A stretch of DNA of 64,000 nucleotides from assembly GCA_045124505.1 (NCBI GenBank), contig JBGVLZ010000090.1, positions 61,174-125,173 of the forward strand, in the 5' to 3' direction. Both the position numbers and the translations under genes were made by a program. This document shows positions 26,700-36,004 of the stretch, one piece after another. Every line of letters begins with the position of its first letter. Position 1 is the first letter of the stretch. The notes below the pieces were generated by a model that saw only the letters and a list, made by a program, of their open reading frames with translations, had not been told where the DNA came from and searched no databases. This stretch comes from RGIG7213 sp045124505. GTDB lineage: Bacteria; Bacillota; Clostridia; Oscillospirales; CAG-272.

Positions 26700-28275
26700 G
26701 TTTGTTTTCCCCCATAAGCATTACGGCATCATCAAACGTCACGGCATTTTTGTATATTCCGCGTGTCAGCATATTGATCTTAGTTGAGTAAAAAGTGCTT
26801 TCCGAGAAAAATTTATTCGGATCTTCGGGCTCACCTGCTGAGCCTGCAAACAAAAGTGTACATCTGTCGGCACATTCTGAAGCAAAGTCGAGGCTGTGGC
26901 TGACTATGATAAACGTAACACCTTGATTTTGTAATGATTTTATTACATTTGTTACTTGCTGTGTCATATGTGCGTCGAGTGAGCTTGTAGGCTCATCAAG
27001 TAAAACAATGCGTTTTTTACCTGATACAGCCTTTGCAAGTGCCAAAAGCTGTGCCTGTCCGCCCGATATATCATACGGATGCATATTCATTATCGGTGTA
27101 AAATCATACGGAAAGTCCGATGGGGTAAAGTCAACCTCATCAAGCTCTTTTTTTACGGTGTCATATGTAAAGATACAGCGCGGATTTTGCGGAAGATACG
27201 CAAGTGTATCGTAAAGACTGCTTTGACAGTCCTTTATTTTTTTACCGAATATCTTTATTTTTCCCGAATACGGCTTGTGTACACCCGAAAGAACACCGAG
27301 TGCGGTTGATTTTCCCGAAGCGTTTGCACCGAGAAGAAACAAAATCTCCCCCTCGTAAACGGTAAGCGAAAAATCTGAAAGTATATCCTTTGAATTTTTG
27401 GAGTAACGGAAATATACTCCCTCAGCTTCAAGTGCCTTGTTTGTACGTTTAACTTCTGTGCGGGTTATTTTTTTATCGCTTTTTTCAAAATGCTCTTTTA
27501 TATAATTCCGTCCTTCTTTTATGGTAATCGGAGGAGGACATTTTATGTCAAATGCGCCGTAAAGTCTTAAAGAAACGGGCACGGCGTTCTGCAAGGGCTT
27601 GTATTTTGACAATGCTTCAAATGCCTCATTTCCGCAACCTTCGAATATTATTTTTCCGCTGTCCATTATGCAGATCTTTGATGCTGTGGGAAGCAAGTCT
27701 TCAATATTATGCTCAGCAATAATAACGGTCGTGTCAAAATCATTTTTAAGCTTTGTCAAAACCGAGAAAAACTTTTCACGAGATACAGGATCAAGCCTTG
27801 ATGTCGGTTCATCGAGTATAAGCACGTCGGGGTTTTGAGCCATAGCAGATGCAAGGTTCAGTATTTGCTTCTGACCGCCCGAAAGAGATGCACAGTCTTC
27901 AAAAAGTATACTGTCAAGTCCGAAATATGACGATACCTCCGCCGTGCGCCTTTTTATCGCAGATGTGTCATATCCAAGGTTTTCAAGCGTGAATGCGATC
28001 TCATGATAGACTTTGTCTGTCACGATCTGTTCTTCGGGATTTTGGCAGATATATCCGTATGTGATCTCATCTTTTATTTGTGCTTTTCCCGAAAGCTCAC
28101 CCGAGGGACGTATTTCAGGAATAAGCATGCGCAGAAGCGTGGATTTTCCGCCGCCTACCTCACCGCACAAAAGGACAAATTCGCCTTGATTTACAGAAAG
28201 CGAAACACCGTCAAGTGTCGGTTTTTCTCCCTGAGGGTATGTGAATTTTAAATTTTCGACAGTAATAATTTCCAT
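26689..28275 (-). CDS. ecfA: ECF transporter fused ATPase (EcfA-EcfA')
   Basis: A single 528-residue chain carrying two ABC ATPase domains. First (about 1-230): Walker A GEVGGGKST, signature LSGGQKQ, Walker B VLILDEPTS. Second (about 285-505): Walker A GANASGKST, signature ISGGQAQ, Walker B IVLLDEPTS. ECF modules normally need two ATPases, here supplied by one fused gene. It overlaps ecfT by 28 bases upstream and the S component by 11 bases downstream, so the three are translationally coupled. Confidence 0.9.
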   Translation of the reverse strand: MEIITVENLKFTYPQGEKPTLDGVSLSVNQGEFVLLCGEVGGGKSTLLRMLIPEIRPSGELSGKAQIKDEITYGYICQNPEEQIVTDKVYHEIAFTLENLGYDTSAIKRRTAEVSSYFGLDSILFEDCASLSGGQKQILNLASAMAQNPDVLILDEPTSRLDPVSREKFFSVLTKLKNDFDTTVIIAEHNIEDLLPTASKICIMDSGKIIFEGCGNEAFEALSKYKPLQNAVPVSLRLYGAFDIKCPPPITIKEGRNYIKEHFEKSDKKITRTEVKRTNKALEAEGVYFRYSKNSKDILSDFSLTVYEGEILFLLGANASGKSTALGVLSGVHKPYSGKIKIFGKKIKDCQSSLYDTLAYLPQNPRCIFTYDTVKKELDEVDFTPSDFPYDFTPIMNMHPYDISGGQAQLLALAKAVSGKKRIVLLDEPTSSLDAHMTQQVTNVIKSLQNQGVTFIIVSHSLDFASECADRCTLLFAGSAGEPEDPNKFFSESTFYSTKINMLTRGIYKNAVTFDDAVMLMGENKRAK

Positions 28276-29111
28276 CTTATACCCTCCGTGATCTTTATAA
28301 ACGTCGGTATCATTATCAAAATACCGTATGATATATAGCCGATTGTGTTTGTATAAAGTGCAGCAGAGTCCGACATTTTGGGATAAAACTGCATATCCTT
28401 AACGAAAATGAATGAAAGTATGCCGAGAACGATGAATGATATACAAAACAAAGCATCAAGTCTTTTAAATGTGAACAATGAAAAAAATGTTCTTTTGCCT
28501 TTTCCGTATCCACGGACTTCCATGCTGTCGGCGGTTATTATTCCGTCTTCTGTGCACCGTGTCAAAATTGATGAAAAAGCACGTGACTTCAAACGAAGAA
28601 TGCCTAAGAATGTATCCGTTTTATAAAGCCCCAGACATTTGAGGGCATTTTCCGTTTCTGTATAATTCTTCAAATAAAGCGGAACAAAGCGCAGTACCAT
28701 TGATATAACAAGTGCAATTTTCGGAGATATCCTTCCGAAAAGATACATTATTTTTTCACTTGTCATTATGCTTGAAAATGTGAAAAACCACACTATTACC
28801 GCTGATATTGCGCATGATGAAACGATACCGTAAATGAGCGATTCAAGTGTTATCGGAATATCGTTTATGAAAAAAAGCGCAGTTGTACCTTTTTGGTTGA
28901 AAATCGGATTTATAAGTGAAAATACGGCGAATAAAACGAAAACAAATATATATTTTTTGCCGAATTTTCCCGATGATACAACATCAAAGACAATACCGAA
29001 TAAAAGGGAAGTGGCGGCAATTACAGGATCAAGCGTAAACATCGGTATGCCTATTGCAAAAACGTAGAAGATGAAAACTGTTATGGGATTGAATGTATCA
29101 AGGGTTTTCAT
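28248..29111 (-). CDS. ecfT: ECF transporter transmembrane component EcfT
   Basis: A 287-residue scaffold subunit with about six membrane segments and the EcfT coupling helices (SARMS-like motifs in this family): LRFVPLYLKNYTETENALKCLGLYK, then SRAFSSILTRCTEDGIITADSMEVRGYGKGKR, whose Arg-Gly-Tyr-Gly motif contacts the ATPases. It overlaps uvrC by four bases (ATGA), an unusual coupling of a repair gene with a transporter. Confidence 0.9.
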   Translation of the reverse strand: MKTLDTFNPITVFIFYVFAIGIPMFTLDPVIAATSLLFGIVFDVVSSGKFGKKYIFVFVLFAVFSLINPIFNQKGTTALFFINDIPITLESLIYGIVSSCAISAVIVWFFTFSSIMTSEKIMYLFGRISPKIALVISMVLRFVPLYLKNYTETENALKCLGLYKTDTFLGILRLKSRAFSSILTRCTEDGIITADSMEVRGYGKGKRTFFSLFTFKRLDALFCISFIVLGILSFIFVKDMQFYPKMSDSAALYTNTIGYISYGILIMIPTFIKITEGIRWKLLLSKI

Positions 29112-30946
29112 TTTTCATCCCCCTCATGCAAAAATGCATATATTGCCTCCGCAGTTGTGCGGTTGATGCCGTTTACTTCTTCGATTTGTTCGACACTTGC
29201 CGCTTTAAGCGCTTCAAGCGTTTCAAATTTTTCAAATATTCTTTCGGCTTTCTTTTGTCCTACACCCTTTACGTTTGTTAAATGAGATGACTTAAGTGTT
29301 TTGCGCTTTGCGTTTTTCATCCTGGTTATTGTAAAACGGTGTACCTCTTCCTGAAGCTTATATAAGAAAACAAAAAGTGCATCTGTTCTGGAAAGCGATA
29401 TTTCATCGTATCCGTTTGTGACACCTCGGGTTTTGTGAAATTCATCTTTAACCATTCCGAAGATGGGAATATCGTAATCAAGCTCACAAAACAGCTTTTT
29501 AACCGTATTTACGTGTGCTTCTCCTCCGTCAAGCAGAATAAGATCCGGTAGCTTTTCAAATCCGTGAGTCTTTTCTTCATAGTTTCTCATTCGCCTTTCA
29601 AGAGCTTCACGCATTGAAGCGTAGTCATCCTGACCTGTGCCGTTTTTGATATTGAACACACGGTAATCGCTTTTTTTAAGCGTTGCATTTTCGCACACGA
29701 TCATACCTGCGGTTATATTATCATCACCGTAGTTTGAAATATCGTAACATTCAATTCTTTCGGGAATTACCTGCAAAGCAAGCGTTTTGGCAAGATCAAA
29801 AAGAATCGAATCGTTTTTAACAGCTTCTGCTTCATACTGTAAAGCATATTGCCGGGCATTGTCTGAAACAAGACGGCAAAGTTCTTTTTTTCTTCCTTTT
29901 TGCGGATATGTTACCGTGACGCTTTTTCCCCTTATCTTTGCAAGATATTCGGGAAGTGCCACGGCGGTTTCTTCAAAAACACCGTCAGATATCAGAACTT
30001 CACGCGGTACAGCGCCTCTTTTTTCGTATATACCGCCGAGGAATGATTCTATTTCGTCATCACTGTCAATGGCAATAGCGCCTATGTTGAAGCTTTCTGT
30101 GTCCGAAATAATACCGCCTCTGACGTAAAAAAGCGATATTGCGCTCACAGGATCACCCCTGTAGATGCCTATGATATCATAATCTGCGTCGGGTTCAGCC
30201 ACTACCTTCTGCCTTTTATAAAGCGACTCAAGCGCTGAAATTCTGTCACGGTATTTTGCCGCAGCTTCAAACGCAAGGTTTTCGGCGGCTTGCATCATTT
30301 TTTCTTCAAGTATACGCCGTGCGTTTGTGATGTCGCCTTTTAAAACGGCTTGTACACCGTCTGTCAGCGTTCTGTATTCTTCGGCGGTTATATTGCCTGA
30401 GCAGGGGGCAAGACATCTGCCTATCTGGCTGTTAAGGCACGGACGTGATTTTCCGATATCACGCGGAAAAACTTTGTTGCAAGAAGGAAAACCGTATATT
30501 GCCCCGACGGTTTTAAGTATTTTCCTCGCTGTCTGAGCACTTGAGTAAGGACCGAAGTACACACCCCCGTCCTGCTTCCTTTTTCTCGTTATTATAAGCT
30601 TTGGAAATTCTTCCTTTGTAAGCTCAATATAAGGGTAGTTTTTATCATCCTTGAGCTTGATGTTATATTTAGGCTCATACTGCTTTATTTTTGTGTTTTC
30701 GAGTGCTAAGGCTTCGATCTCCGTGTCGCACAAAATATAATCAAAGTCGAAAACGGAGCGCACCATTCTGTCTGTTTTTACTCCGTGTGTGCCCGAATGA
30801 AAATATTGACTTACCCTGTTTTTTAAAACCTTTGATTTTCCAACGTAAATTACTTTTCCCGATGCATCCTTCATCAAATAAACACCGGGGCGTTTAGGAA
30901 GGGAAGATGCCTTCGATAAAAGATATTCAATTCTTGAATTTTTCAT
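29108..30946 (-). CDS. uvrC: Excinuclease ABC subunit C
   Basis: Dual endonuclease of nucleotide excision repair. The N-terminal GIY-YIG domain (RPGVYLMKDASGKVIYVGKSK), a UVR motif (about 195-230), an RNase H-like C-terminal nuclease (ECYDISNYGDDNITAGMIV, then LPDLILLDGGEAHVN) and two helix-hairpin-helix repeats (LTNVKGVGQKKAERI and IEEVNGINRTTAEAI) are all present; about 612 residues is normal. AAAGGAGG lies one base from the first ATG, so the ATG two codons later (30946) is chosen for correct spacing. Confidence 0.95.
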   Translation of the reverse strand: MKNSRIEYLLSKASSLPKRPGVYLMKDASGKVIYVGKSKVLKNRVSQYFHSGTHGVKTDRMVRSVFDFDYILCDTEIEALALENTKIKQYEPKYNIKLKDDKNYPYIELTKEEFPKLIITRKRKQDGGVYFGPYSSAQTARKILKTVGAIYGFPSCNKVFPRDIGKSRPCLNSQIGRCLAPCSGNITAEEYRTLTDGVQAVLKGDITNARRILEEKMMQAAENLAFEAAAKYRDRISALESLYKRQKVVAEPDADYDIIGIYRGDPVSAISLFYVRGGIISDTESFNIGAIAIDSDDEIESFLGGIYEKRGAVPREVLISDGVFEETAVALPEYLAKIRGKSVTVTYPQKGRKKELCRLVSDNARQYALQYEAEAVKNDSILFDLAKTLALQVIPERIECYDISNYGDDNITAGMIVCENATLKKSDYRVFNIKNGTGQDDYASMREALERRMRNYEEKTHGFEKLPDLILLDGGEAHVNTVKKLFCELDYDIPIFGMVKDEFHKTRGVTNGYDEISLSRTDALFVFLYKLQEEVHRFTITRMKNAKRKTLKSSHLTNVKGVGQKKAERIFEKFETLEALKAASVEQIEEVNGINRTTAEAIYAFLHEGDEK

Positions 30947-30964
30947 TTCCATCCTCCTTTACAA

Positions 30965-31044
30965 AAACAAAAAGGCAAAAATCGCAAAACGGAGCATTTG
31001 CAGCCATAGACTGCAAATCTCACAAAAAATTACGATTTTTGCCT
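30965..31044 (-). terminator. Nested hairpin terminator between ptsH and uvrC
   Basis: Outer stem AGGCAAAAATCG (30973-30984) with CGATTTTTGCCT (31033-31044), inner stem ATTTGCAG (30996-31003) with CTGCAAAT (31011-31018). In the minus direction it is followed by TTTTTGTTTTTG, right up to the uvrC ribosome binding site, so it terminates ptsH transcripts or attenuates uvrC. Confidence 0.75.
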
Positions 31045-31063
31045 GTAAATTCACATCACCGAA

Positions 31064-31327
31064 TCAGTCGGAAAGACCGCTTTCAATAAGTTCCTCAAGA
31101 CCGTTAAGTGCTTCAACTTCGTCAGCACCGTCTGCAATAAGAGTTATAACGGAATCCTTTGTGATGCCGAGAGAAAGTACACCAAGCAAGCTCTTGGCGT
31201 TTACACGGCGTTCATCCTTTTCAACCCAAATAGAACACTTATATGAATTAGCCTTTTGAATGAAAAATGTTGCGGGACGAGCATGCAGACCCACACAAAT
31301 ACGTACTGTAATATCACGAGATATCAT
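31064..31327 (-). CDS. ptsH: Phosphocarrier protein HPr
   Basis: An 87-residue HPr. His15 in GLHARPAT is the phosphoryl acceptor of the PTS, and Ser46 in NAKSLLGVLSLG is the regulatory site phosphorylated by HPr kinase in Firmicutes, so carbon catabolite signalling is possible. It has its own promoter and a strong terminator. No ptsI or hprK is in the window. Confidence 0.93.
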   Translation of the reverse strand: MISRDITVRICVGLHARPATFFIQKANSYKCSIWVEKDERRVNAKSLLGVLSLGITKDSVITLIADGADEVEALNGLEELIESGLSD

Positions 31328-31394
31328 AACTTTAACTCCTGTTCAGAATATGCGTTTGTTTTCAACACGTTGAAATAAATTATCATTTTGCATA

Positions 31395-31423
31395 ATTATA
31401 TCAAACAATATCGGAAAAATCAA
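31395..31423 (-). promoter_or_regulatory. Promoter of ptsH
   Basis: Minus strand TTGATT (31418-31423), 17 bases, TATAAT (31395-31400). Confidence 0.75.
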
Positions 31424-31498
31424 TACTTATTTTGCATTATTTTTATTTTTTTTTAGTTTTTTTTCACTTTAAAGGTTTTTAAAAGGAATAATATACCA

Positions 31499-31990
31499 TT
31501 ATTGTACGTTGTTACCATCTAAAGTGTTCTTAACTTCCGTAACCTTTATGATACAAACCGCATCGGATGAATGTAATTCTATTTCCGAATTTATGAATAT
31601 TTTTTCCACACCGCAAAGAAAACCGTTGCTTGTGAATCTTCCGTTTGAAATAAAACGTCCGGTAAGATCAAACTTTTCGGTGTTTTCCGTTTTTTCAAAA
31701 GCTCCGTCTTTATTTGAAACAAATACCTCTGTATTTTTGTAAGAATACCCTTCTAAAAGAGTTCCGAATTCGGCACCGTTTTCAAAATAAAATTTATCTC
31801 CCGGTTCTATTGCGGAAATGAAATTTTCATCAGTTTCCTTTATGACAAATGAAATTTCTGCCGTGTCATTATATACCGTCTTGGAAATACCGTCAGACAG
31901 CGTACCTCTGTATATTATACCCAGAATACAAAGAATTACCATTATAATTATAAGAATGTCATATATGTTGAAGTTGTATTTTCTTTCCAT
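31499..31990 (-). CDS. DUF4330-like single-pass membrane protein
   Basis: A 163-residue protein with one N-terminal TM (YDILIIIMVILCILGII, about 10-26) and an extracytoplasmic beta-rich domain (AEISFVIKETDENFISAIEPGDKFYF...). It is paralogous to the next upstream gene: both begin YxFNIxDIxxI. The family has no assigned biochemical role; it usually lies beside membrane polysaccharide genes, as here. It overlaps the neighbour by one base. Confidence 0.65.
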   Translation of the reverse strand: MERKYNFNIYDILIIIMVILCILGIIYRGTLSDGISKTVYNDTAEISFVIKETDENFISAIEPGDKFYFENGAEFGTLLEGYSYKNTEVFVSNKDGAFEKTENTEKFDLTGRFISNGRFTSNGFLCGVEKIFINSEIELHSSDAVCIIKVTEVKNTLDGNNVQ

Positions 31991-32460
31991 TATTTTTCGC
32001 CTCCGTCATAGTATGCGAATTTAACATCGGAGCAAATACCGACAGCCATCGCACCGTTTGATGTGAAGGATATTTTTCTTCCTGCGGCAATCATTTCTCC
32101 GTTTATGCTTATTTGGTTCTTACTCTGCACAGCCTCCGATTTTATCACAAGCGTTACAGTATATACTCCGTCATATTCAACGGTATCAAAGTTTCCGCGG
32201 CTATCCATGAAAGTATCAGACTTTTTGGAAATTGTTACACTTTGCACAGTTCCTATGAGCTTGCCGTTTTCTCCGAAAACATCATATCCTTCATCAAAAG
32301 CATATGCGGCATTTTCGTCAATGTCATTGACTGTTACGGTGTAAAACAAACTGCCGTTTTCTTTCGGCGCGTTTGTGTAAATGTATATCTGGAAAACAAC
32401 GAGTGCGGTAATTACGGATATTACGAAAATATCAAATATATTAAATGCGTATTTCTTCAT
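31990..32460 (-). CDS. DUF4330-like single-pass membrane protein (paralogue)
   Basis: A 156-residue protein with the same layout as the downstream paralogue: a TM at FDIFVISVITALVVFQIYIYT (about 9-29) and a beta-rich domain (FYTVTVNDIDENAAYAFDEGYDVF). The two genes overlap by one base and follow a polytopic O-antigen-ligase-like gene, from which they are two bases apart, so the three form one operon. Function unknown; a role in export or modification of a surface polymer is an inference from context. Confidence 0.65.
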   Translation of the reverse strand: MKKYAFNIFDIFVISVITALVVFQIYIYTNAPKENGSLFYTVTVNDIDENAAYAFDEGYDVFGENGKLIGTVQSVTISKKSDTFMDSRGNFDTVEYDGVYTVTLVIKSEAVQSKNQISINGEMIAAGRKISFTSNGAMAVGICSDVKFAYYDGGEK

Positions 32461-32461
32461 A

Positions 32462-34276
32462 TCATTCGCTCCTTCCGTATTCGGTAAGAGTTTCGTTTTC
32501 GCATATGACGTAATCGCAGACTCCGAAGCCCATACCCATCGTCATAAATAAAAGCAGTATTCCCAAAGGCGAAAGCATGGAAGATGAATAAAAGGAATAT
32601 ATCAGCATTGCAAAAACAGATGCAAGCGGTGCTGAAACAGAATAACTGTATTTGCTGCTTGCACGCTTGAAGCACAGATACGTCACACACTGTCTTATGA
32701 ACATGAAGGAGATGATAATAAAAACGATAAGGCACGGTATACCGAGCTCGGAAGAAAGTGCCGTGTAAAACGGTGTGAAAATATCCCTTTGCGTGTTCAG
32801 TCCGATACCGCTTAACGGGTATTTAAGTGTTGTTTGCAAAGACTGTTCAAATGCATCGGAAATAAGCGGTATGTTATCTGAAATGTTGAACAGTGATATC
32901 CTTTCAAACTGTGACACTATAGTGTGTACCGTGATGACCGGCAAAACAGAAACGAATGCACAGGCAAATGTTTTTTCACTGTATATGATGAGAAAAATGT
33001 AAAATGTGAGAAAAGCGGCAAAGTATGCACCGTATGATACCGTAAACATAAGAGAGATCACAGCGATAAATAATACAAACGATGATGTGCGCCTTTCAGA
33101 CACGTTTTTTCTGTTGTACATCGTGATGAACGAAAAGGGAATCATACAGAGCAAATAAAGTGCGAAATGCTCCGTTGTTTCAAAAAACGAATCAACCCCG
33201 TTTTCGGATGCATAAAAAAGAGATTTTACAATACCGCCTGAGTGACAGGTTACAGCTTCAAACAAAGCGTTGAGCGAAACGCCTGCAAGAGAAAACGCAC
33301 ATGCCATGAAGCATCTCTTTATCCATTCAAATGTCCGTATAAGATTTTTTGTAAGGAAAAAAGCAAGAATGAAAAACGATGAAAGAAACAGCTGTGTGGA
33401 TATATTTTTATCGGATACAAGACCTGTGAAGCAAAAAACAGCAGAGAAAAGAATGACCCAAAAATCAATAAATCCGAATTTTCCTATTCGCTTCATTTGC
33501 AAAAGCTTGAAAATATAAGAAAGTAATGTTATAAATACAGCAAGTGCGGTATACTTTATATCAAAAATAAAGAAAACAAAGAAAACTGTCACAACCCCCG
33601 CCTCAGGCATACGGAATATCCATAATGCAAGTGCGGCAAACAAAATTATAAATACTATTACCGATATGTCGGTAACAAATGACATAAGTCCAAGTCCCAT
33701 GCCTAAAAGCAGTGCAAGCCCTGCAGGCGCATGTAATGCCTCGCTCGGAATATCATATTTTCTTACACCGAGAAGGTCGAAAAAGATAAAGTGCAGAAAT
33801 GTATTTTCAAGTGCAAATGTACCTAATGCACATCGTTCCTTCAATAAAATGAAGGAAAAAATGATACACATAGCTGCAATAGCGACAGAAATGGGACCTT
33901 GTTCCTCAACCGATAAGAAATATTTTCCGACAATACTTCCGAGAATTGAGTATAAACCGAATGAAAGGAAGAATATTCCGTAATCTCGGCTTCTGCATGA
34001 AAACAGAGCGTCAAACAGCTTTTGTACATATGTCTGTACAGAATTGTTGCACAAAACAGATGATATGCGTCTGCGTGTTTTTAAATATGCTTGCTTCGGG
34101 AAAAGCTTGCAAAAAAAATCTGTTATTCCGCTTTCGTGCACGTTGCCTTTGTCAGCACCGAAAAGCTTTGCCGATAAACTGTTTTTTGCTTTTTCTGCAA
34201 GAAATGCGTAAAGGGCGAAAAGTGCAGTTATTATGATGCCGTATCCGCCGCTTTTCTTTTTCTTGATACTTTTCAT
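32462..34276 (-). CDS. O-antigen ligase/polymerase-like polytopic membrane protein
   Basis: A 604-residue protein with roughly 12 membrane segments and a large loop before the C-terminal TMs. Late region: DAFEQSLQTTLKYPLSGIGLNTQRDIFTPFYTALSSELGIPCLIVFI, which has the pattern of the Wzy/WaaL-type O-antigen ligase loop (P-x-x-G-x-G-x-N, then xSELGxxG). Such proteins join or polymerise glycans on a lipid carrier outside the membrane. No glycosyltransferases lie next to it, so the substrate is unknown. The downstream DUF4330 pair is coupled. Confidence 0.7.
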   Translation of the reverse strand: MKSIKKKKSGGYGIIITALFALYAFLAEKAKNSLSAKLFGADKGNVHESGITDFFCKLFPKQAYLKTRRRISSVLCNNSVQTYVQKLFDALFSCRSRDYGIFFLSFGLYSILGSIVGKYFLSVEEQGPISVAIAAMCIIFSFILLKERCALGTFALENTFLHFIFFDLLGVRKYDIPSEALHAPAGLALLLGMGLGLMSFVTDISVIVFIILFAALALWIFRMPEAGVVTVFFVFFIFDIKYTALAVFITLLSYIFKLLQMKRIGKFGFIDFWVILFSAVFCFTGLVSDKNISTQLFLSSFFILAFFLTKNLIRTFEWIKRCFMACAFSLAGVSLNALFEAVTCHSGGIVKSLFYASENGVDSFFETTEHFALYLLCMIPFSFITMYNRKNVSERRTSSFVLFIAVISLMFTVSYGAYFAAFLTFYIFLIIYSEKTFACAFVSVLPVITVHTIVSQFERISLFNISDNIPLISDAFEQSLQTTLKYPLSGIGLNTQRDIFTPFYTALSSELGIPCLIVFIIISFMFIRQCVTYLCFKRASSKYSYSVSAPLASVFAMLIYSFYSSSMLSPLGILLLFMTMGMGFGVCDYVICENETLTEYGRSE

Positions 34277-34279
34277 TTT

Positions 34280-34972
34280 TTAATCCTTTTTATTCTGAAG
34301 TAGATCGGGGCGCACCTTGAGTGTTTTTTCGTATGCTTTGTTCTTTCTGAATTCCGCTATTTTTGCGTGGTTTCCGGAAATCAGGACTTCGGGAACGGTT
34401 ACACCGTGAAATTCAAACGGACGTGTGTATTGCGGATATTCAAGCATACCTGTTGCAAAGCTTTCATCTTCAAAACACACCGAATCTGATAATACCCCCG
34501 GCAAAAGTCTGCACACACAGTCTGTTAAAACGCATGCAGGAAGCTCACCGCCTGTTAAAACATAGTCGCCTATCGATATTTCCTCGTCGATTATTTCATC
34601 TATTATGCGCTGGTCAACACCCTCGTAATGACCGCAAAGGATAATGAGGTTTTCGTATGTTGCAAGCTCCTTAACCTTTTCGTGGTCAAGCGTTTTACCT
34701 CCGGGCGACATATAAACAACATGCCGTTTTTCATCGGGGCGGTCCTTTGTTATTGCCTCGAAGCAGTTATAAATAGGAGGAGCCGCCATGAGCATACCCA
34801 TTCCGCCTCCGTAAGGAGTATCGTCAACACGTCTGTGCTTGTCCTCGGAATAATCTCTTATATTGTGAAAATTTATTTCCACCGCACCCGATGCACGTGC
34901 ACGGCCTATGATGCTTTCGGAAAGAAAAGCATCAAGCACCTCGGGAAAAAGTGTCATTATATCTATTCGCAT
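34280..34972 (-). CDS. trmD: tRNA (guanine37-N1)-methyltransferase
   Basis: SPOUT-family enzyme that makes m1G37 in tRNAs reading codons starting with C and prevents frameshifting. About 230 residues. Motifs: MRIDIMTLFPEVLDAF, VDDTPYGGGMGMLM, LCGHYEGVDQRIID, and the knot SIGDYVLTGGELPA. The ATG at 34972 is chosen (MRIDIMTLFPE is the normal start); the open frame extends to a TTG overlapping rimM. It follows rimM by 11 bases, the standard rimM-trmD order, although rpsP and rplS are absent here. Confidence 0.95.
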   Translation of the reverse strand: MRIDIMTLFPEVLDAFLSESIIGRARASGAVEINFHNIRDYSEDKHRRVDDTPYGGGMGMLMAAPPIYNCFEAITKDRPDEKRHVVYMSPGGKTLDHEKVKELATYENLIILCGHYEGVDQRIIDEIIDEEISIGDYVLTGGELPACVLTDCVCRLLPGVLSDSVCFEDESFATGMLEYPQYTRPFEFHGVTVPEVLISGNHAKIAEFRKNKAYEKTLKVRPDLLQNKKD

Positions 34973-34983
34973 ATTTTTACCTG

Positions 34984-35487
34984 TCAATCGATAAGCCCGG
35001 GAATGACGTTTATGTATATTCCCTCGTTTATATCGACCTTTTTAATAAATTCTTCAACATCGGGCACCATAAATTCACCGTTTTCGGTTCTTACGGTGTA
35101 GACAAAAGATGCAGGCTTTTCAAGTATGTCGCAGATTTCGCCTATTCTTTCACCTGTTTCAAAATCGAATACGGGAATACCCATAAGATCGGCAATATAG
35201 TATCTGCCGTCAGGTAATTTCAGATCGCTTCTTTTTGCATAAATACATCTGCCTTTTAATTTTGCACCCTGTTCGGGATTTGAAATGCCTTCAAATTTTA
35301 CCACAGCGATTCTGTCTGCTCTGCGTGATGATTCTATTTTTATTTCTTCGCCTTTTTCGTTGTAAACAGAAGTAAGCGAAAGAAATTCATTTATATCGTC
35401 AGACCATACTTCAACCTTCATTTCACCGTGAATACCGTGTGTGTTGTTGATGCGGCCGATCTCAATATATTCAGATAATTTTCTCAT
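34984..35487 (-). CDS. rimM: 16S rRNA processing protein RimM
   Basis: A 167-residue assembly factor for the 30S head, binding S19. The N-terminal RimM domain reads IEIGRINNTHGIHGEMKVE and VKFEGISNPEQGAKLKGRCIYAKR; the PRC-barrel follows (YYIADLMGIPVF...). The C-terminus MVPDVEEFIKKVDINEGIYINVIPGLID is typical. Upstream of trmD, in line with the common bacterial order. Confidence 0.93.
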   Translation of the reverse strand: MRKLSEYIEIGRINNTHGIHGEMKVEVWSDDINEFLSLTSVYNEKGEEIKIESSRRADRIAVVKFEGISNPEQGAKLKGRCIYAKRSDLKLPDGRYYIADLMGIPVFDFETGERIGEICDILEKPASFVYTVRTENGEFMVPDVEEFIKKVDINEGIYINVIPGLID

Positions 35488-35519
35488 ATCATGTGCCTTT
35501 CATTAAGTTATACACGATC

Positions 35520-35548
35520 ATTATATCATAGCCGATGTGATTTTTCAA
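35520..35548 (-). promoter_or_regulatory. Promoter of rimM-trmD
   Basis: Minus strand TTGAAA (35543-35548), 17 bases, TATAAT (35520-35525); about 33 bases before the rimM start. Confidence 0.8.
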
Positions 35549-35582
35549 TATTTATTTTAAATATTGACCGTTTGAAAATTAT

Positions 35583-35611
35583 AAGGTCGGCTCTGAGAAT
35601 GAACCGACCTT
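35583..35611 (-). terminator. Terminator of trxA
   Basis: AAGGTCGG (35583-35590) pairs with CCGACCTT (35604-35611). On the minus strand it lies 21 bases after the trxA stop. Confidence 0.75.
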
Positions 35612-35632
35612 GTAATTTGGTATAAAGCAAAA

Positions 35633-35941
<309 letters not shown>

Positions 35942-36004
35942 TTGATTTGACTCCTTTCGTTTGGATAATTTTATTCTACATGGAAATAATGAATTTTTCT
36001 ACCG

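Noticed and set aside
34973..34987. TTG start of trmD overlapping rimM
   Set aside because: Homologues begin MRIDIMTLFPE, which corresponds to ATG 34972.
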